Assembly: GCF_030732985.1 (NCBI RefSeq)
Contig: NZ_JASHJX010000021.1
Coordinates: 1 to 64,000, forward strand
Direction: 5' to 3'
Length of the DNA stretch: 64,000 nt
Source: Nioella sp. MMSF_3534
Lineage (GTDB): Bacteria > Pseudomonadota > Alphaproteobacteria > Rhodobacterales > Rhodobacteraceae
Of this stretch, positions 1 through 9,222 are shown in pieces; within the stretch, counting starts at the first letter, position 1, and every line of letters starts with the position of its first letter. A program made the position numbers and the translations under genes. The notes below the pieces were generated by a model, which did no database searches, was not told the DNA's origin, and was given only the letters and a program-made list of their open reading frames with translations.

Positions 1-1
1 G

Positions 2-946
2 GGCAGTCTGAAATCGGCGCTCGCCTCGCTGCCTGCCCGAACCCGGTCCGATGTGCTGTCGGACCCCGGTGATGACGCCGCCGTTCTGCAGATCGGCGCG
101 GCGCGGCAGGTCCTGACCACCGACCATCTGCGCGGCTTCACAAACGACCATGCCCTGCAAGCGCGGATTGCCGCCATTCACGCACTTGGGGATTGTTGGG
201 CCATGGGGGCACAGCCCCAGTCGGCGCTGGCGACGCTGATCCTGCCGCGCCTGTCGCCCGAACTGCAAAGCCGCTGGATGGCGGAGATCATGGCCGAGGC
301 TGCGCACGTGTTTGCCGCAGAGGGGGCCGAGATCGTCGGCGGCCACAGCTCCATGGGCGATGAGCTGACCATCGGGTTCACGGTAACGGGGCTGCTGGAC
401 GGGCCTGCGATCACGCTGGCGGGGGCGCGGCCCGGGGATCGGCTGTTGCTGACGAAACCGCTTGGCACGGGCGTCATTCTGGCGGCGGAGATGCAGCTTG
501 AAGCACCGGGGCATGTCGTGGCGGGGGCTTGGGCACAGATGGCCACAAGTTCGGGCAATGCCGCGCGTATCCTCGCCCCGCATGCGACCGCAATGACCGA
601 TGTGACCGGCTTCGGGCTTGCCGGGCATTTGTGGAACATCTGCGAAGCGTCGGGCGTCGCGGCCCGGCTGGATCAGGCCAGCGTCCCGGTTCTGCCCGGC
701 GCGAACGACCTGCTGGCCACGGGCCTGCGGTCAACCATTCACGGGGCGAACGAAGCGGCGGTTCTGGGGGCGATCAATGGGCTTGCCGACCCGATCCTTT
801 TCGATCCGCAAACCTCGGGTGGATTGCTGGCAGCGGTGCCGGCCGACAAGGCGGATCAGGTGTTTCGCGCCTTGCAGGATATCGGGGTTCCGGCTGTCGA
901 GATCGGAGAGATCACCGAGGGGTCATCCCGGATCGATATCGCCTAA
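2..946 (+). CDS. selD: Selenide, water dikinase (SelD), 5' end cut by window
   Basis: Makes selenophosphate from selenide and ATP, the selenium donor for 2-selenouridine in tRNA and for selenocysteine. The reading frame is open from base 2, so the gene starts before the window; the GTG at 53 is internal. Family landmarks are visible: the DPGDDAAV phosphate-binding segment, the TDHLRGFTND segment, GGHSSMGDE, TKPLGTGVI, the MTDVTGFGLAGH motif and the C-terminal FDPQTSGGLL motif. The catalytic Cys/Sec region (GxC/UxxK) would lie just upstream of base 1 and cannot be judged. In many Rhodobacterales SelD is the C-terminal half of a fusion with an FAD/NAD oxidoreductase; that part would be outside the window. 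Its last 24 bases overlap the 3' end of the convergent mnmH, whose product uses selenophosphate. Confidence 0.95.
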   Translation, partial: GSLKSALASLPARTRSDVLSDPGDDAAVLQIGAARQVLTTDHLRGFTNDHALQARIAAIHALGDCWAMGAQPQSALATLILPRLSPELQSRWMAEIMAEAAHVFAAEGAEIVGGHSSMGDELTIGFTVTGLLDGPAITLAGARPGDRLLLTKPLGTGVILAAEMQLEAPGHVVAGAWAQMATSSGNAARILAPHATAMTDVTGFGLAGHLWNICEASGVAARLDQASVPVLPGANDLLATGLRSTIHGANEAAVLGAINGLADPILFDPQTSGGLLAAVPADKADQVFRALQDIGVPAVEIGEITEGSSRIDIA

Positions 947-1984
947 CACCCGCGCCAGCCGGTCGGCCAGATCCGGCAAGGCGTCCTCGGTCAGCTCTGT
1001 GGCCTCGACCACAGCGGCGGTTGGCGCATCGTCGCGCTTGCGGGCGCGGGAATAGGCGGGATCGTAGTGGTGCACGACCAGCCCTTCTGCAAGCGCATGC
1101 CAGTTCTGCGCCGCGATCATTTTTCCCCACTCTGCCACACGCTCTGCCCCGACAAGGGCCCGCAGACCCTCCAGCAGGCGCGTCAACTCGTCGGGATCGG
1201 CCAACAGGTCCGCATAGGCGCGCGCCAGATAGGCCGCGCGGACCGGCACGGGGGCCCCGATCTCGACACGAGGCGCGCGGATCATGGCGTGCCATAGGGC
1301 CGGCGGCAGGCGCAGCGCGCCGATGCGGGCCGATTCCGCCTCCACCACCACGGGCCGGGCCGGGTCGAGGCCCTGGAACGCGGTGATCAGCCCCGATTCA
1401 AAACCCTTCTGGGACGGCTGCCCGCAAGTGACCGCCCCCAGGATCGACCCGCGATGACCGGCCAGCCCCTCAAGGTCCACGACCTGCACCCCTCGATCCT
1501 TCAGGAGGGGCAGAAGCGCGGTCTTGGCGGTGCCGGTATTGCCGTCGAGCCGGATCAGCCGGAAGGGCAACCCCTTGTGGTAAAGCGCATCAACCACCGC
1601 GCGGCGGTAGCTGCGATAGCCGCCCTCCAGCACCTCCACCCGCCAGCCGATCTGGCGCAGGATCGTCGCGAAGGAATTGGACCGCTGTCCGCCGCGCCAG
1701 CAATAGACCAGCGGTTGCCAGCCGCCGGGCTTGTCCATGAGCTGGCTTTCGATATGCGCCGCGGCATTGCGGGCGACCAAAGCCGCGCCGATCTTGCGGG
1801 CATCAAAGGGGCTGACCTGCTTGTAGATCGTGCCCACACGGGCGCGTTCCTCATCCGACAGGACAGGCAGGGTAATTGCGCCAGGCAGGTGGTCCTCGGC
1901 GAACTCGGCGGGCGCGCGCACGTCGATCACGGCATCGAACCCGTGCCACGCCCCATCCCACAGATCGCCCAGATTGACGCTCAC
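923..1984 (-). CDS. mnmH: tRNA 2-selenouridine synthase MnmH (SelU/YbbB)
   Basis: Converts 2-thiouridine to 2-selenouridine at the wobble base of certain tRNAs, by S-geranylation and then selenation with selenophosphate. 353 residues, normal for the family. The N-terminal rhodanese domain carries the active Cys95 in YCWRGGQRSNS; the C-terminal domain has a P-loop-like GNTGTAKT near residues 149-155. The start is a GTG preceded by an AAGG ribosome site. The gene faces selD and overlaps its 3' end by 24 bp, so substrate maker and user sit together. It may be cotranscribed with the dehydrogenase gene 25 bp upstream. No selA, selB or selenocysteine tRNA is visible here, so tRNA modification is the only selenium use this window supports. 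Confidence 0.95.
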   Translation of the reverse strand: MSVNLGDLWDGAWHGFDAVIDVRAPAEFAEDHLPGAITLPVLSDEERARVGTIYKQVSPFDARKIGAALVARNAAAHIESQLMDKPGGWQPLVYCWRGGQRSNSFATILRQIGWRVEVLEGGYRSYRRAVVDALYHKGLPFRLIRLDGNTGTAKTALLPLLKDRGVQVVDLEGLAGHRGSILGAVTCGQPSQKGFESGLITAFQGLDPARPVVVEAESARIGALRLPPALWHAMIRAPRVEIGAPVPVRAAYLARAYADLLADPDELTRLLEGLRALVGAERVAEWGKMIAAQNWHALAEGLVVHHYDPAYSRARKRDDAPTAAVVEATELTEDALPDLADRLARVLGDIDPG

Positions 1985-2009
1985 GCTGCCTTGTCCTTTG
2001 CCCGTGGTC

Positions 2010-2894
2010 TCAGATCTCTTCGCCGTTCATCTTGCGGAACCGCTGGATCAGGCTGGAGGTGTCCCAACGGCCACCGCCAAGCTGCTGCACCTCGGCATAG
2101 AACTGGTCGACAAGCGCCGTGACCGGCAGCGAGAGGCCCATCTCCTTGCCCTGTTCCAGCGCGATGCCCAGATCCTTGCGCATCCAGTCGACGGCAAAGC
2201 CATGCTCGAAATGATTATCCACCATCGTTTCGGCGCGATTGGCCAGCTGCCACGACCCGCCCGCGCCCTGGGAAACCAGATTGGCCACCTTCTTGGCGTC
2301 GAGACCCGCCTTCATGGCAAAGTACAGCCCCTCGGAGATGCTCTGCACCGCGCCCACGATACAGACCTGATTGACCATCTTGGTGATCTGGCCGGACCCG
2401 ACAGGTCCGAAATGCTCGATCGCCTTGGCATAGGCATCCATCACCGGAACCGCCGCCGCATATGGCACGTCATTGCCGCCGCACATGATGGCGAGCTGGC
2501 CGTTCTCGGCCCCCGCCTGCCCGCCCGAGACCGGCGCATCGACCCAGGCGATGCCTTTTTCGGTGCCAACCTCGGCCAGCTCGCGCGTCACGATGGCCGA
2601 CACCGTGGTGTGATCGACGAAGATCGCGCCCTCTTTCATGCCCGCAAACGCCCCGTCCTCTCCCAGGACCACGGACCGCAGGTCGTCGTCATTGCCGACA
2701 CAGGCCATTACGAAATCGCAACCGGCCACGGCTTCGCGCGGGGTCGCGCCATGGGCGCCGCCATGCTGTGCTGCCCATTTTTCCGCCTTCGCGGTGGTGC
2801 GGTTATAGACTGTCACCTCATGCCCCGCCGCCTGCAGATGCCCCGCCATCGGGTAGCCCATCACACCCAGACCCAGAAACGCCACTTTCGCCAT
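2010..2894 (-). CDS. NAD(P)-dependent beta-hydroxyacid dehydrogenase (HIBADH/GLYR family)
   Basis: Oxidises a 3-hydroxy acid, or reduces a semialdehyde, with NAD(P). 294 residues, typical length. The N-terminal Rossmann fold shows GLGVMG at residues 8-13. The substrate signature DAPVSGGQAGAENGQ starts at 119, and the catalytic lysine is K172 in GQITKMVNQ with N175 beside it. Candidates are 3-hydroxyisobutyrate dehydrogenase, tartronate semialdehyde reductase or a succinate-semialdehyde reductase; the sequence alone does not decide. The start has an AGGAGG-type ribosome site. No catabolic partner lies beside it; the next gene downstream on the strand is mnmH. Confidence 0.85.
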   Translation of the reverse strand: MAKVAFLGLGVMGYPMAGHLQAAGHEVTVYNRTTAKAEKWAAQHGGAHGATPREAVAGCDFVMACVGNDDDLRSVVLGEDGAFAGMKEGAIFVDHTTVSAIVTRELAEVGTEKGIAWVDAPVSGGQAGAENGQLAIMCGGNDVPYAAAVPVMDAYAKAIEHFGPVGSGQITKMVNQVCIVGAVQSISEGLYFAMKAGLDAKKVANLVSQGAGGSWQLANRAETMVDNHFEHGFAVDWMRKDLGIALEQGKEMGLSLPVTALVDQFYAEVQQLGGGRWDTSSLIQRFRKMNGEEI

Positions 2895-2976
2895 GTCTCA
2901 TCCCTCCTGATGCGGCGCGCGTGCGCCTTTTCCCCTTCATCGCGGGATATCGCGGCGGGGGCAAGCCCGGCCCGGC

Positions 2977-2990
2977 TTGATATCCGTCAA
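2977..2990. promoter_or_regulatory. FNR/FnrL-type box upstream of the P-type ATPase
   Basis: The site reads TTGAT-ATCC-GTCAA, nine of ten half-site positions of the FNR consensus TTGAT-N4-ATCAA. Its centre lies about 62 bp upstream of the ATPase start codon, a workable distance for activation. FNR/CRP family members (FnrL, Dnr) control cation ATPases and universal stress proteins in other alphaproteobacteria. It is also in the upstream region of the divergent dehydrogenase gene. Confidence 0.55.
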
Positions 2991-3045
2991 GGTGCCGCGC
3001 CGCGCGACACCCTAGCCTGCCCCGGACCGCAGAGGACCACGCGCC

Positions 3046-5613
3046 ATGACCCAGCCCGCCCCCACCGGCCTGACCAGTGCCGAGGCCGCCCGCCGCCTGG
3101 CGGAGCACGGCCCCAACCGGCTGGCCGAGGCGCAGGCGATTTCGCCTCTGCGCATCTTCGCGCGCCAGTTCACGGGGTTTCTGGTGCTGGTGCTGATCGC
3201 GGCCATGATCATCGCAGCGGCGCTAGGCGAGGTGATTGACGCGCTGGCCATCGGGTTGGTGGTTGTGCTGAACGGCGTCCTTGGTTTCGTTCAGGAATGG
3301 CGGGCCGAAACCGCGCTTGCCGCGTTGCGCCGAATGCTGGACCCCAAGACGCGGGTGGTGCGCGACGGTCAGCAGCAGATGATCGAGACATCGGCCATCG
3401 TGCCCGGCGACCTGGTGGTGATGGAGGCAGGCGACCGGGTGCCGGCAGACATTGCCCTTCACATCGCGTTGCAACTCAAACTCGATGAAAGCGTGCTGAC
3501 CGGGGAATCCCTGCCCGTCGACAAATCGGGCGAGGATGCGACGGTCCACATGGGCACCTCGGTCGTGGCAGGCCGGGCCGAGGGGATCGTGACCGCCACC
3601 GGCAGCCGCACCCAGTTCGGCCAGATCGCGGAACTGACGGGATCGGTTGGCGAAAAGCAGACCCACCTGACCCGGCAACTGGGCGTTCTGGCCCGGCAGA
3701 TGGGATTCGCCGCGATCGCGCTCGGCGCGGCGGTCATCACGGCGGGGCTGGCTGTGGGGCAAGACCTGCTGGACATGTTCATGACCGGCCTGTCGCTGGC
3801 CGTCGCCATCGTGCCGGAGGGCCTGCCCGCCGTCGTCACGATCACCCTGGCGCTCGGGGCTGCGGCCATGGTCCGCCATCACGCCTTGGCCCGGCGCTTG
3901 CAGGCGGTCGAGACGCTCGGCGCGGCATCCGTCATCTGCACCGACAAGACCGGAACCCTGACGGAAAACAAGATGACGGCAGCAAGAGTATGGTTGCCAG
4001 ACGACCGGGTCTTGAAGGTCTCTGGCACCGGCTACGACCCATCTGGCAGGATCGAAGGGCGGGACGGCCCCCTGCGCCATGGCGCTGACCCGGTTCTGTC
4101 CGAGCTGCTGGACTGCGCGATGGTCTGCAACCATGCCAGCCTGCGGCAGAAGGCCGGGCAGTGGCAGATGGTGGGCGAACCCACGGAAGGCGCGTTGATG
4201 ACGCTGGCCTACAAGGGGTGGGCGCCCCTGCCCGACCCGGCCTGCGTGTTGTCGGAACAGGCGTTTTCGTCCGAGCGCAAGCGGATGAGCGTGGTCTCCA
4301 CCTGCAATGGCGGCCCGGTGCTCTACGCCAAGGGCGCGCCCGAGGCGATCCTCGACGTCTGTTCCCATGTGGCGGGGCCGGACGGCCCGGTGCCCATGAC
4401 CGACCCTAACCGACAGATAATCGAAACCGCCTATGCGGACATGGCGGGCGAGGGGCTGCGGGTCATCGCGCTGGCCTCTGCCCCCGTCGCGGGCGAGGGC
4501 GCGGCGGAGGAAGACCTGACCTTTCTGGGCCTCGTGGGCCTGATCGACCCGCCCCGGCCCGAAGTGCCCGCCGCCGTCTCTGCCTGCCGGTCCGCCGGTA
4601 TCCGTGTGATCATGATCACCGGCGACAGCCCGGTCACGGCGCAGGCCATCGCGCGGCAGGTCGGCTTGCCGGTTGCGCAGGTGGTGACGGGTGACCGGGT
4701 GGACGCAGCGAGCAATGACGACCTGCGCGCCTTGCTGGCGCAGGACGTGGTCTTCGCCCGTACCGCGCCTGCCCACAAGATGCGGCTGGTCGAGGCGTTG
4801 CAGGCCGAGGGTCAGATCGTGGCCATGACGGGCGACGGAGTGAACGACGCGCCCGCCCTGAAACGCGCCGATATCGGCGTCGCCATGGGCATTCGCGGCA
4901 CCGACGTGGCCAAGGACGCCGCCGATCTGGTGCTGCTCGACGACAATTTTGCCACCATCGTTCGGGTTGTCCGCGAAGGGCGGCGGCAGTTCGAGAACGT
5001 GCAGCGCTTCGTGCGCTATCTCCTGTCCTCCAACGCGGGCGAGGTCGTGGCGATCCTTGTCAACCTCTACCTCGGCGGCCCTCTCATTCTGCTGGCCACC
5101 CAGATCCTGTGGATGAACCTCATCACCGATGGCGTGACCGCCGTTGCGCTCGGGCTGGAGAAGGCCACCAAGGACCAGATGGAGGACCCGCCCCGCCCGA
5201 TGAAGGCAGGGATCGTCGGGCCTGCGGGGCTGGCCATGATCCTCGCCTTCGGGGCCTATGCGGGCACCGCCGGGCTGTGGGTGTTCTACACGCTCTTGCC
5301 GCAGGGTGAGGACCTCGCCCGCACCGCCGCCTTCACCGCCATCGTCGTTTTCGAGAAGATGAGCGTCTTCGCCTTCCGGTCGTTCCGGCAACCCTGCTGG
5401 AAGATCGGGCTGGTCTCCAACCCGCTGCTGCTGCTGGCGCTTGTGGCGATGCTGGCCGCGCAGGTCGCCGCCGTCTACTGGCCGCCCCTGCAACTGCTGC
5501 TTGGCACCGTGCCGCTCGGGGTCGCGCACTGGCAGATGATCGGCCTTCTGGCCCTGCCGCTGGTCCTGATCCCCGAGGCGGTGAAATCGGTGATGGTGTG
5601 GCGGGGCCGCTAA
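3046..5613 (+). CDS. P-type cation-transporting ATPase (P2A, Ca2+-ATPase-like)
   Basis: ATP-driven inner-membrane cation pump, 855 residues. It has the full P2-type layout: N-terminal cation-ATPase domain, TM pair around residues 42-82, actuator loop TGES at 152-155, ion-site PEGLPAV in M4 at about 257-263, the phosphorylated Asp300 in CTDKTGTLTENKM, the nucleotide-binding KGAPE motif, the hinge TGDGVNDAPALK near 595-606, and a long C-terminal multi-TM domain. There is no heavy-metal CPC motif or N-terminal HMA domain, so copper or zinc export is unlikely; calcium, magnesium or manganese are better guesses. The start follows GAGG at about 10 nt. An FNR-type box lies upstream, suggesting low-oxygen expression. 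It converges on putA with only 11 bp between. Confidence 0.9.
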   Translation: MTQPAPTGLTSAEAARRLAEHGPNRLAEAQAISPLRIFARQFTGFLVLVLIAAMIIAAALGEVIDALAIGLVVVLNGVLGFVQEWRAETALAALRRMLDPKTRVVRDGQQQMIETSAIVPGDLVVMEAGDRVPADIALHIALQLKLDESVLTGESLPVDKSGEDATVHMGTSVVAGRAEGIVTATGSRTQFGQIAELTGSVGEKQTHLTRQLGVLARQMGFAAIALGAAVITAGLAVGQDLLDMFMTGLSLAVAIVPEGLPAVVTITLALGAAAMVRHHALARRLQAVETLGAASVICTDKTGTLTENKMTAARVWLPDDRVLKVSGTGYDPSGRIEGRDGPLRHGADPVLSELLDCAMVCNHASLRQKAGQWQMVGEPTEGALMTLAYKGWAPLPDPACVLSEQAFSSERKRMSVVSTCNGGPVLYAKGAPEAILDVCSHVAGPDGPVPMTDPNRQIIETAYADMAGEGLRVIALASAPVAGEGAAEEDLTFLGLVGLIDPPRPEVPAAVSACRSAGIRVIMITGDSPVTAQAIARQVGLPVAQVVTGDRVDAASNDDLRALLAQDVVFARTAPAHKMRLVEALQAEGQIVAMTGDGVNDAPALKRADIGVAMGIRGTDVAKDAADLVLLDDNFATIVRVVREGRRQFENVQRFVRYLLSSNAGEVVAILVNLYLGGPLILLATQILWMNLITDGVTAVALGLEKATKDQMEDPPRPMKAGIVGPAGLAMILAFGAYAGTAGLWVFYTLLPQGEDLARTAAFTAIVVFEKMSVFAFRSFRQPCWKIGLVSNPLLLLALVAMLAAQVAAVYWPPLQLLLGTVPLGVAHWQMIGLLALPLVLIPEAVKSVMVWRGR

Positions 5614-5624
5614 GGCCCCACCCG

Positions 5625-8600
5625 TCAGCTTGCCGCCGCCAGAAGCGAGGCATTGCCCCCCGCCGCCGTGGTGTCGATGCAGACATGCCGTTCCAGCCGG
5701 CACATGGCGGCCAGATCGGCGCGGGAGGCAAGCGGGATAAGCCGCCCCTCGCGCGCCGCCAACGCCGTGCGGATCGCGCGGGCAGGCTCCTCCGGCCCAT
5801 CATAGGCAACGACGGCGAAGCCTTGCAGATCGGTCAGCGCCTCGGCCTGCAACACCCCGTCGATTTCCGCACCGGGGGCCACGGCCACGGCCTTGCATCC
5901 CGCCCATTCGGCAATGCGCACCTGTTCGGCCGCCGCTTCCTCGGTCGGGCCAAGGCACAGGACCGTGCCGCGCGGGAAGATCGACAGGCGGTTCGATTCA
6001 CCCGTGGGGCCCGGCAGGCTCTCGGTGTTGCGTCGCTTCAGCGTGTCCGTCACCGCCCTGTCCAGCGCCGCCTGTACCTGCACGGGGTCCGCACCCTTGC
6101 CGCCCCGCGCAGGCGCCGTGGGGGTGCTGACCGCACGGAACCGGGCCACATAGGCAGGCCCGCCCGCCTTGGGCCCGGTGCCCGACAGCCCCTCGCCCCC
6201 GAAAGGCTGGCTGCCCACGATGGCCCCGATCTGGTTGCGGTTGACGTAGATATTGCCCGCCTTCACCGCCTCGGTGATGTGCTGCACGCGGTCGTCAATG
6301 CGGGTGTGCAACCCGAAGGTCAGGCCGAAGCCCTTGGCATTCACGTCGGCAATCACCCGGTCGATCTCGGTCGCCTTGAAAGTCGCAACATGAAGGACCG
6401 GGCCGAACACCTCTTTCTCCATCTCTGCGATGCCGTTGACCTTGATCGCAACCGGGGCAAGGAATGACCCCTCTTCTGGCGCTGCAACCTCGTGCAACAC
6501 CCGACCCTCGGCACGGGCTTTCGCCACGTATCCCGCAATATCATCGCGCGCCGGGACCGAGATGATCGGTCCCACATCGGTGGCCGGATCCCATGGGTCG
6601 GCAACCGTCAGCTCATCCATCGCGCCCTTCAGCATCTTCAGGAACGATGGCGCGATATCCTGCTGCACGTAAAGGCAGCGCAGAGCCGAACAGCGCTGGC
6701 CTGCCGACTGGAAGCTGGACGCCACGATATCGCGCACCGCCTGTTCCGGCAGCGCGGTGGAATCCACGATCATCGCGTTCAGACCACCCGTTTCAGCAAT
6801 CAACGGCGCATGCGGCGCGACCTTGTCCGCCATCGCCCGGTTGATGCGCTGCGCGGTGGCGGTCGAGCCGGTGAAGCACACCCCCGCCACGCGGCTGTCG
6901 CCCGTCAGCAGCCCGCCGATACGGCTGCCCTTGCCCGGCAGCAGTTGCAGCGCGTGGACGGGAACGCCCGCCTCATGCATCAACCGCACGCCGATGCTGG
7001 CCATCAGCGTCGTGGTCTCCGCCGGTTTCGCCAGCACCGCATTGCCCGCCGCCAAGGCCGCCGCGATCTGACCGGTAAAGATGGCCAGCGGGAAGTTCCA
7101 GGGGGAAACGCAGGTGAAGATGCCTCGCGGGGCGTCCTCTGTCGCCTGCTCCGCGTAGTAGCGCAGGAAATCCACCGCCTCGCGCAGCTCGGCCACGCCG
7201 TCCATCAGGGTCTTTCCGGCCTCTCGCGTCAATACCGCGAAGATCTCGCCAAAATGCTCTTCATAAAGATCGGCGGCTTTCAGCAGCGCGGCCCGGCGAT
7301 CTGCCGCTGGCGCGTCCCAGATGCGCGCGGCGTTGAGCGCGGTCTCCACATCCGCCTCCGTCGCCTCGGACACGCGGCCCACGATATCGCCCGGCTTGGC
7401 GGGGTTCACCACATCCATCGCGGCCTCGCCCTGCACCGGCCCGGCCAGCAGCGGTTCGGCCTGCCACTGACGATCCGCGAAAGGCGCGCGCGCGGCCTCA
7501 ATCGCGGCAAGATCATCGCGGGAATGCAGGTCGAACCCTTTGGAATTGCGCCGCTTTCCGAAAAGCTGCGGCGGCGCGATGACACCCGGCGCAGGGGTTT
7601 TCGCGGCTTCCTCCAGTTGCTCGAACGGGTCGGCACCGACCACCTCTGCGGGTACATCCTCGTCCACGATCTGGTTGACGAAGCTGCTGTTCGCCCCGTT
7701 TTCCAGAAGCCGCCGGACGAGATAGGCCAGCAGATCCCGATGCGCACCGACCGGCGCATAGATCCGGCAGCGGGTGGCGTTGCGCTTGTGCAGGATGTCA
7801 TGCAGCGCCTCGCCCATGCCGTGCAGGCGCTGAAATTCGAAGGCGTCGAAATCCTCGGCCATGTCGAGGATCGCCGCCGCCGAATGGGCGTTGTGGGTGG
7901 CGAATTGCGCATAGATGCGGTCGGAATAGCCAAGCAATTTCCGCGCGCAGCACAGATAGGCCACGTCGGTCGCCGGTTTGCGGGTGTAGACAGGGAAACC
8001 CGGCAACCCCTCGACCTGCGCGCGCTTGATTTCCGTGTCCCAGTAGGCACCTTTCACGAGGCGGACCATGATCTTGCGGTCAAGCTCACTGGCCAGCGCA
8101 TGCAGCCAGTCGATCACACCCGGCGCGCGCTTGCCATAGGCCTGTACCACCACGCCGAACCCGTCCCATCCGGCGAGGCTTTCGTCGCGCAGAACCGCCT
8201 CGATCACGTCGAGCGAGATATCCAGGCGATCCGCCTCTTCCGCGTCGATATTGAGGCCCATACCGGCGGATTTGGCATCCTGCGCAAGCTCCAATACACG
8301 GGGGACCAGTTCGGTCATGACCCGATCCGACTTGTTTTCCTCATAGCGCGGATGCAGCGCCGACAGCTTGATCGAGATGCCGGGATTGGCGCGGATGTCA
8401 TCATGTTTGGCTTCGGTTGCCAGCTTGGCGATGGCCTCCTTGTAGGCGTCAAAGAAATGGTCGGCGTCATGGGCCGTCATCGCGGCCTCACCCAGCATGT
8501 CATAGGAATAGGTGAAGCCCTGCGCGGTGCGGGTCCTGCCGCGCTTGACGGCCTCGCCGATGGTTTCGCCCAACACGAATTGCTGGCCCATTTCCTTCAT

Positions 8601-9089
8601 CGCACGACCCACGGCGACACGGATCACCGGCTCGCCCAAGCGCTTCACGGCCCCGCGCAGGGTCGCGGTCAGGCCGGGTTCGGCGTTTTCTTTCAACACC
8701 TTGCCGGTCAGCATCAGCCCCCAGGTCGACGCGTTGACCAGTGAAGACGTGGAGCGGCCCAGATGCTTGCCCCATTCCGACGGTGCGATCTTGTCTTCGA
8801 TCAGTGCATCCATGGTGTCCGCGTCGGGCACCCTGAGCAGCGCCTCGGCCAGACACATGAGCGCGACGCCTTCTTCGGTCGACAACCCGTATTCGGCCAG
8901 GAACACCTCCATGAGGCCCGGTTTGCTGTCATTGCGGATGGCATTGACAAGCTCGGCTGCAGAAGCGGCCATGCGGGCGCGGGCGGCTTTGTCGGGCGCG
9001 TGGGCGCGGGTCAATCGGTCGATAAGCAGGGCCTCATCGGCCAGGTGGTCGGCACGGATGGCCTGACGCAGATCGGCAAGGGGAGACAT
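5625..9089 (-). CDS. putA: Bifunctional proline dehydrogenase / L-glutamate gamma-semialdehyde dehydrogenase PutA
   Basis: Oxidises proline to pyrroline-5-carboxylate with FAD and then to glutamate with NAD. 1154 residues from the ATG at 9089, which has a GAGG ribosome site; a longer open frame to 9224 would overlap putR and lacks family similarity. Domain order: alpha-helical arm, PRODH barrel with the LVKGAYWDTEIKRAQ motif near residue 340, P5C dehydrogenase with TPWNFPLA-like and TGSTATAQ motifs and catalytic Cys800 in GQRCSALRC, then about 170 extra C-terminal residues as in long type PutAs. There is no N-terminal ribbon-helix-helix domain, so it should not repress itself; that task falls to the divergent putR. 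Confidence 0.97.
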   Translation of the reverse strand: MSPLADLRQAIRADHLADEALLIDRLTRAHAPDKAARARMAASAAELVNAIRNDSKPGLMEVFLAEYGLSTEEGVALMCLAEALLRVPDADTMDALIEDKIAPSEWGKHLGRSTSSLVNASTWGLMLTGKVLKENAEPGLTATLRGAVKRLGEPVIRVAVGRAMKEMGQQFVLGETIGEAVKRGRTRTAQGFTYSYDMLGEAAMTAHDADHFFDAYKEAIAKLATEAKHDDIRANPGISIKLSALHPRYEENKSDRVMTELVPRVLELAQDAKSAGMGLNIDAEEADRLDISLDVIEAVLRDESLAGWDGFGVVVQAYGKRAPGVIDWLHALASELDRKIMVRLVKGAYWDTEIKRAQVEGLPGFPVYTRKPATDVAYLCCARKLLGYSDRIYAQFATHNAHSAAAILDMAEDFDAFEFQRLHGMGEALHDILHKRNATRCRIYAPVGAHRDLLAYLVRRLLENGANSSFVNQIVDEDVPAEVVGADPFEQLEEAAKTPAPGVIAPPQLFGKRRNSKGFDLHSRDDLAAIEAARAPFADRQWQAEPLLAGPVQGEAAMDVVNPAKPGDIVGRVSEATEADVETALNAARIWDAPAADRRAALLKAADLYEEHFGEIFAVLTREAGKTLMDGVAELREAVDFLRYYAEQATEDAPRGIFTCVSPWNFPLAIFTGQIAAALAAGNAVLAKPAETTTLMASIGVRLMHEAGVPVHALQLLPGKGSRIGGLLTGDSRVAGVCFTGSTATAQRINRAMADKVAPHAPLIAETGGLNAMIVDSTALPEQAVRDIVASSFQSAGQRCSALRCLYVQQDIAPSFLKMLKGAMDELTVADPWDPATDVGPIISVPARDDIAGYVAKARAEGRVLHEVAAPEEGSFLAPVAIKVNGIAEMEKEVFGPVLHVATFKATEIDRVIADVNAKGFGLTFGLHTRIDDRVQHITEAVKAGNIYVNRNQIGAIVGSQPFGGEGLSGTGPKAGGPAYVARFRAVSTPTAPARGGKGADPVQVQAALDRAVTDTLKRRNTESLPGPTGESNRLSIFPRGTVLCLGPTEEAAAEQVRIAEWAGCKAVAVAPGAEIDGVLQAEALTDLQGFAVVAYDGPEEPARAIRTALAAREGRLIPLASRADLAAMCRLERHVCIDTTAAGGNASLLAAAS

Positions 9090-9222
9090 GGCGAACCTCA
9101 AGGTGAAGGGATGGCCAAATCTAGCATCTTCGTCAAAGTCAGGTTGCCTTTCCTTGTTGAATAATCCGACGGATCGCCCTATTGCGGTGGCAATTTGAGG
9201 CCGAAAAATCGCAAGAGGGCAC
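9090..9222. promoter_or_regulatory. putA/putR divergent promoter region
   Basis: The 133-bp gap must hold both promoters and the PutR sites. I see a short dyad ATTGC-GGTG-GCAAT at 9181-9194, close to putR, that could be part of a regulator site, and AT-richer stretches around 9110-9180. In related bacteria PutR autoregulates and activates putA with proline. The exact operators cannot be assigned from one sequence. Confidence 0.4.

Noticed and set aside
3223-5703. Long open frame antisense to the P-type ATPase (about 826 codons)
   Set aside because: GC-rich coding frames produce long antisense open frames; the translation is low-complexity (rich in G, R, H, Q) and has no family motif, while the plus strand has a complete ATPase.
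6492-8744. Long plus-strand open frame opposite putA
   Set aside because: Shadow of PutA; its composition is Arg/His/Gln-rich and no domain is recognisable.
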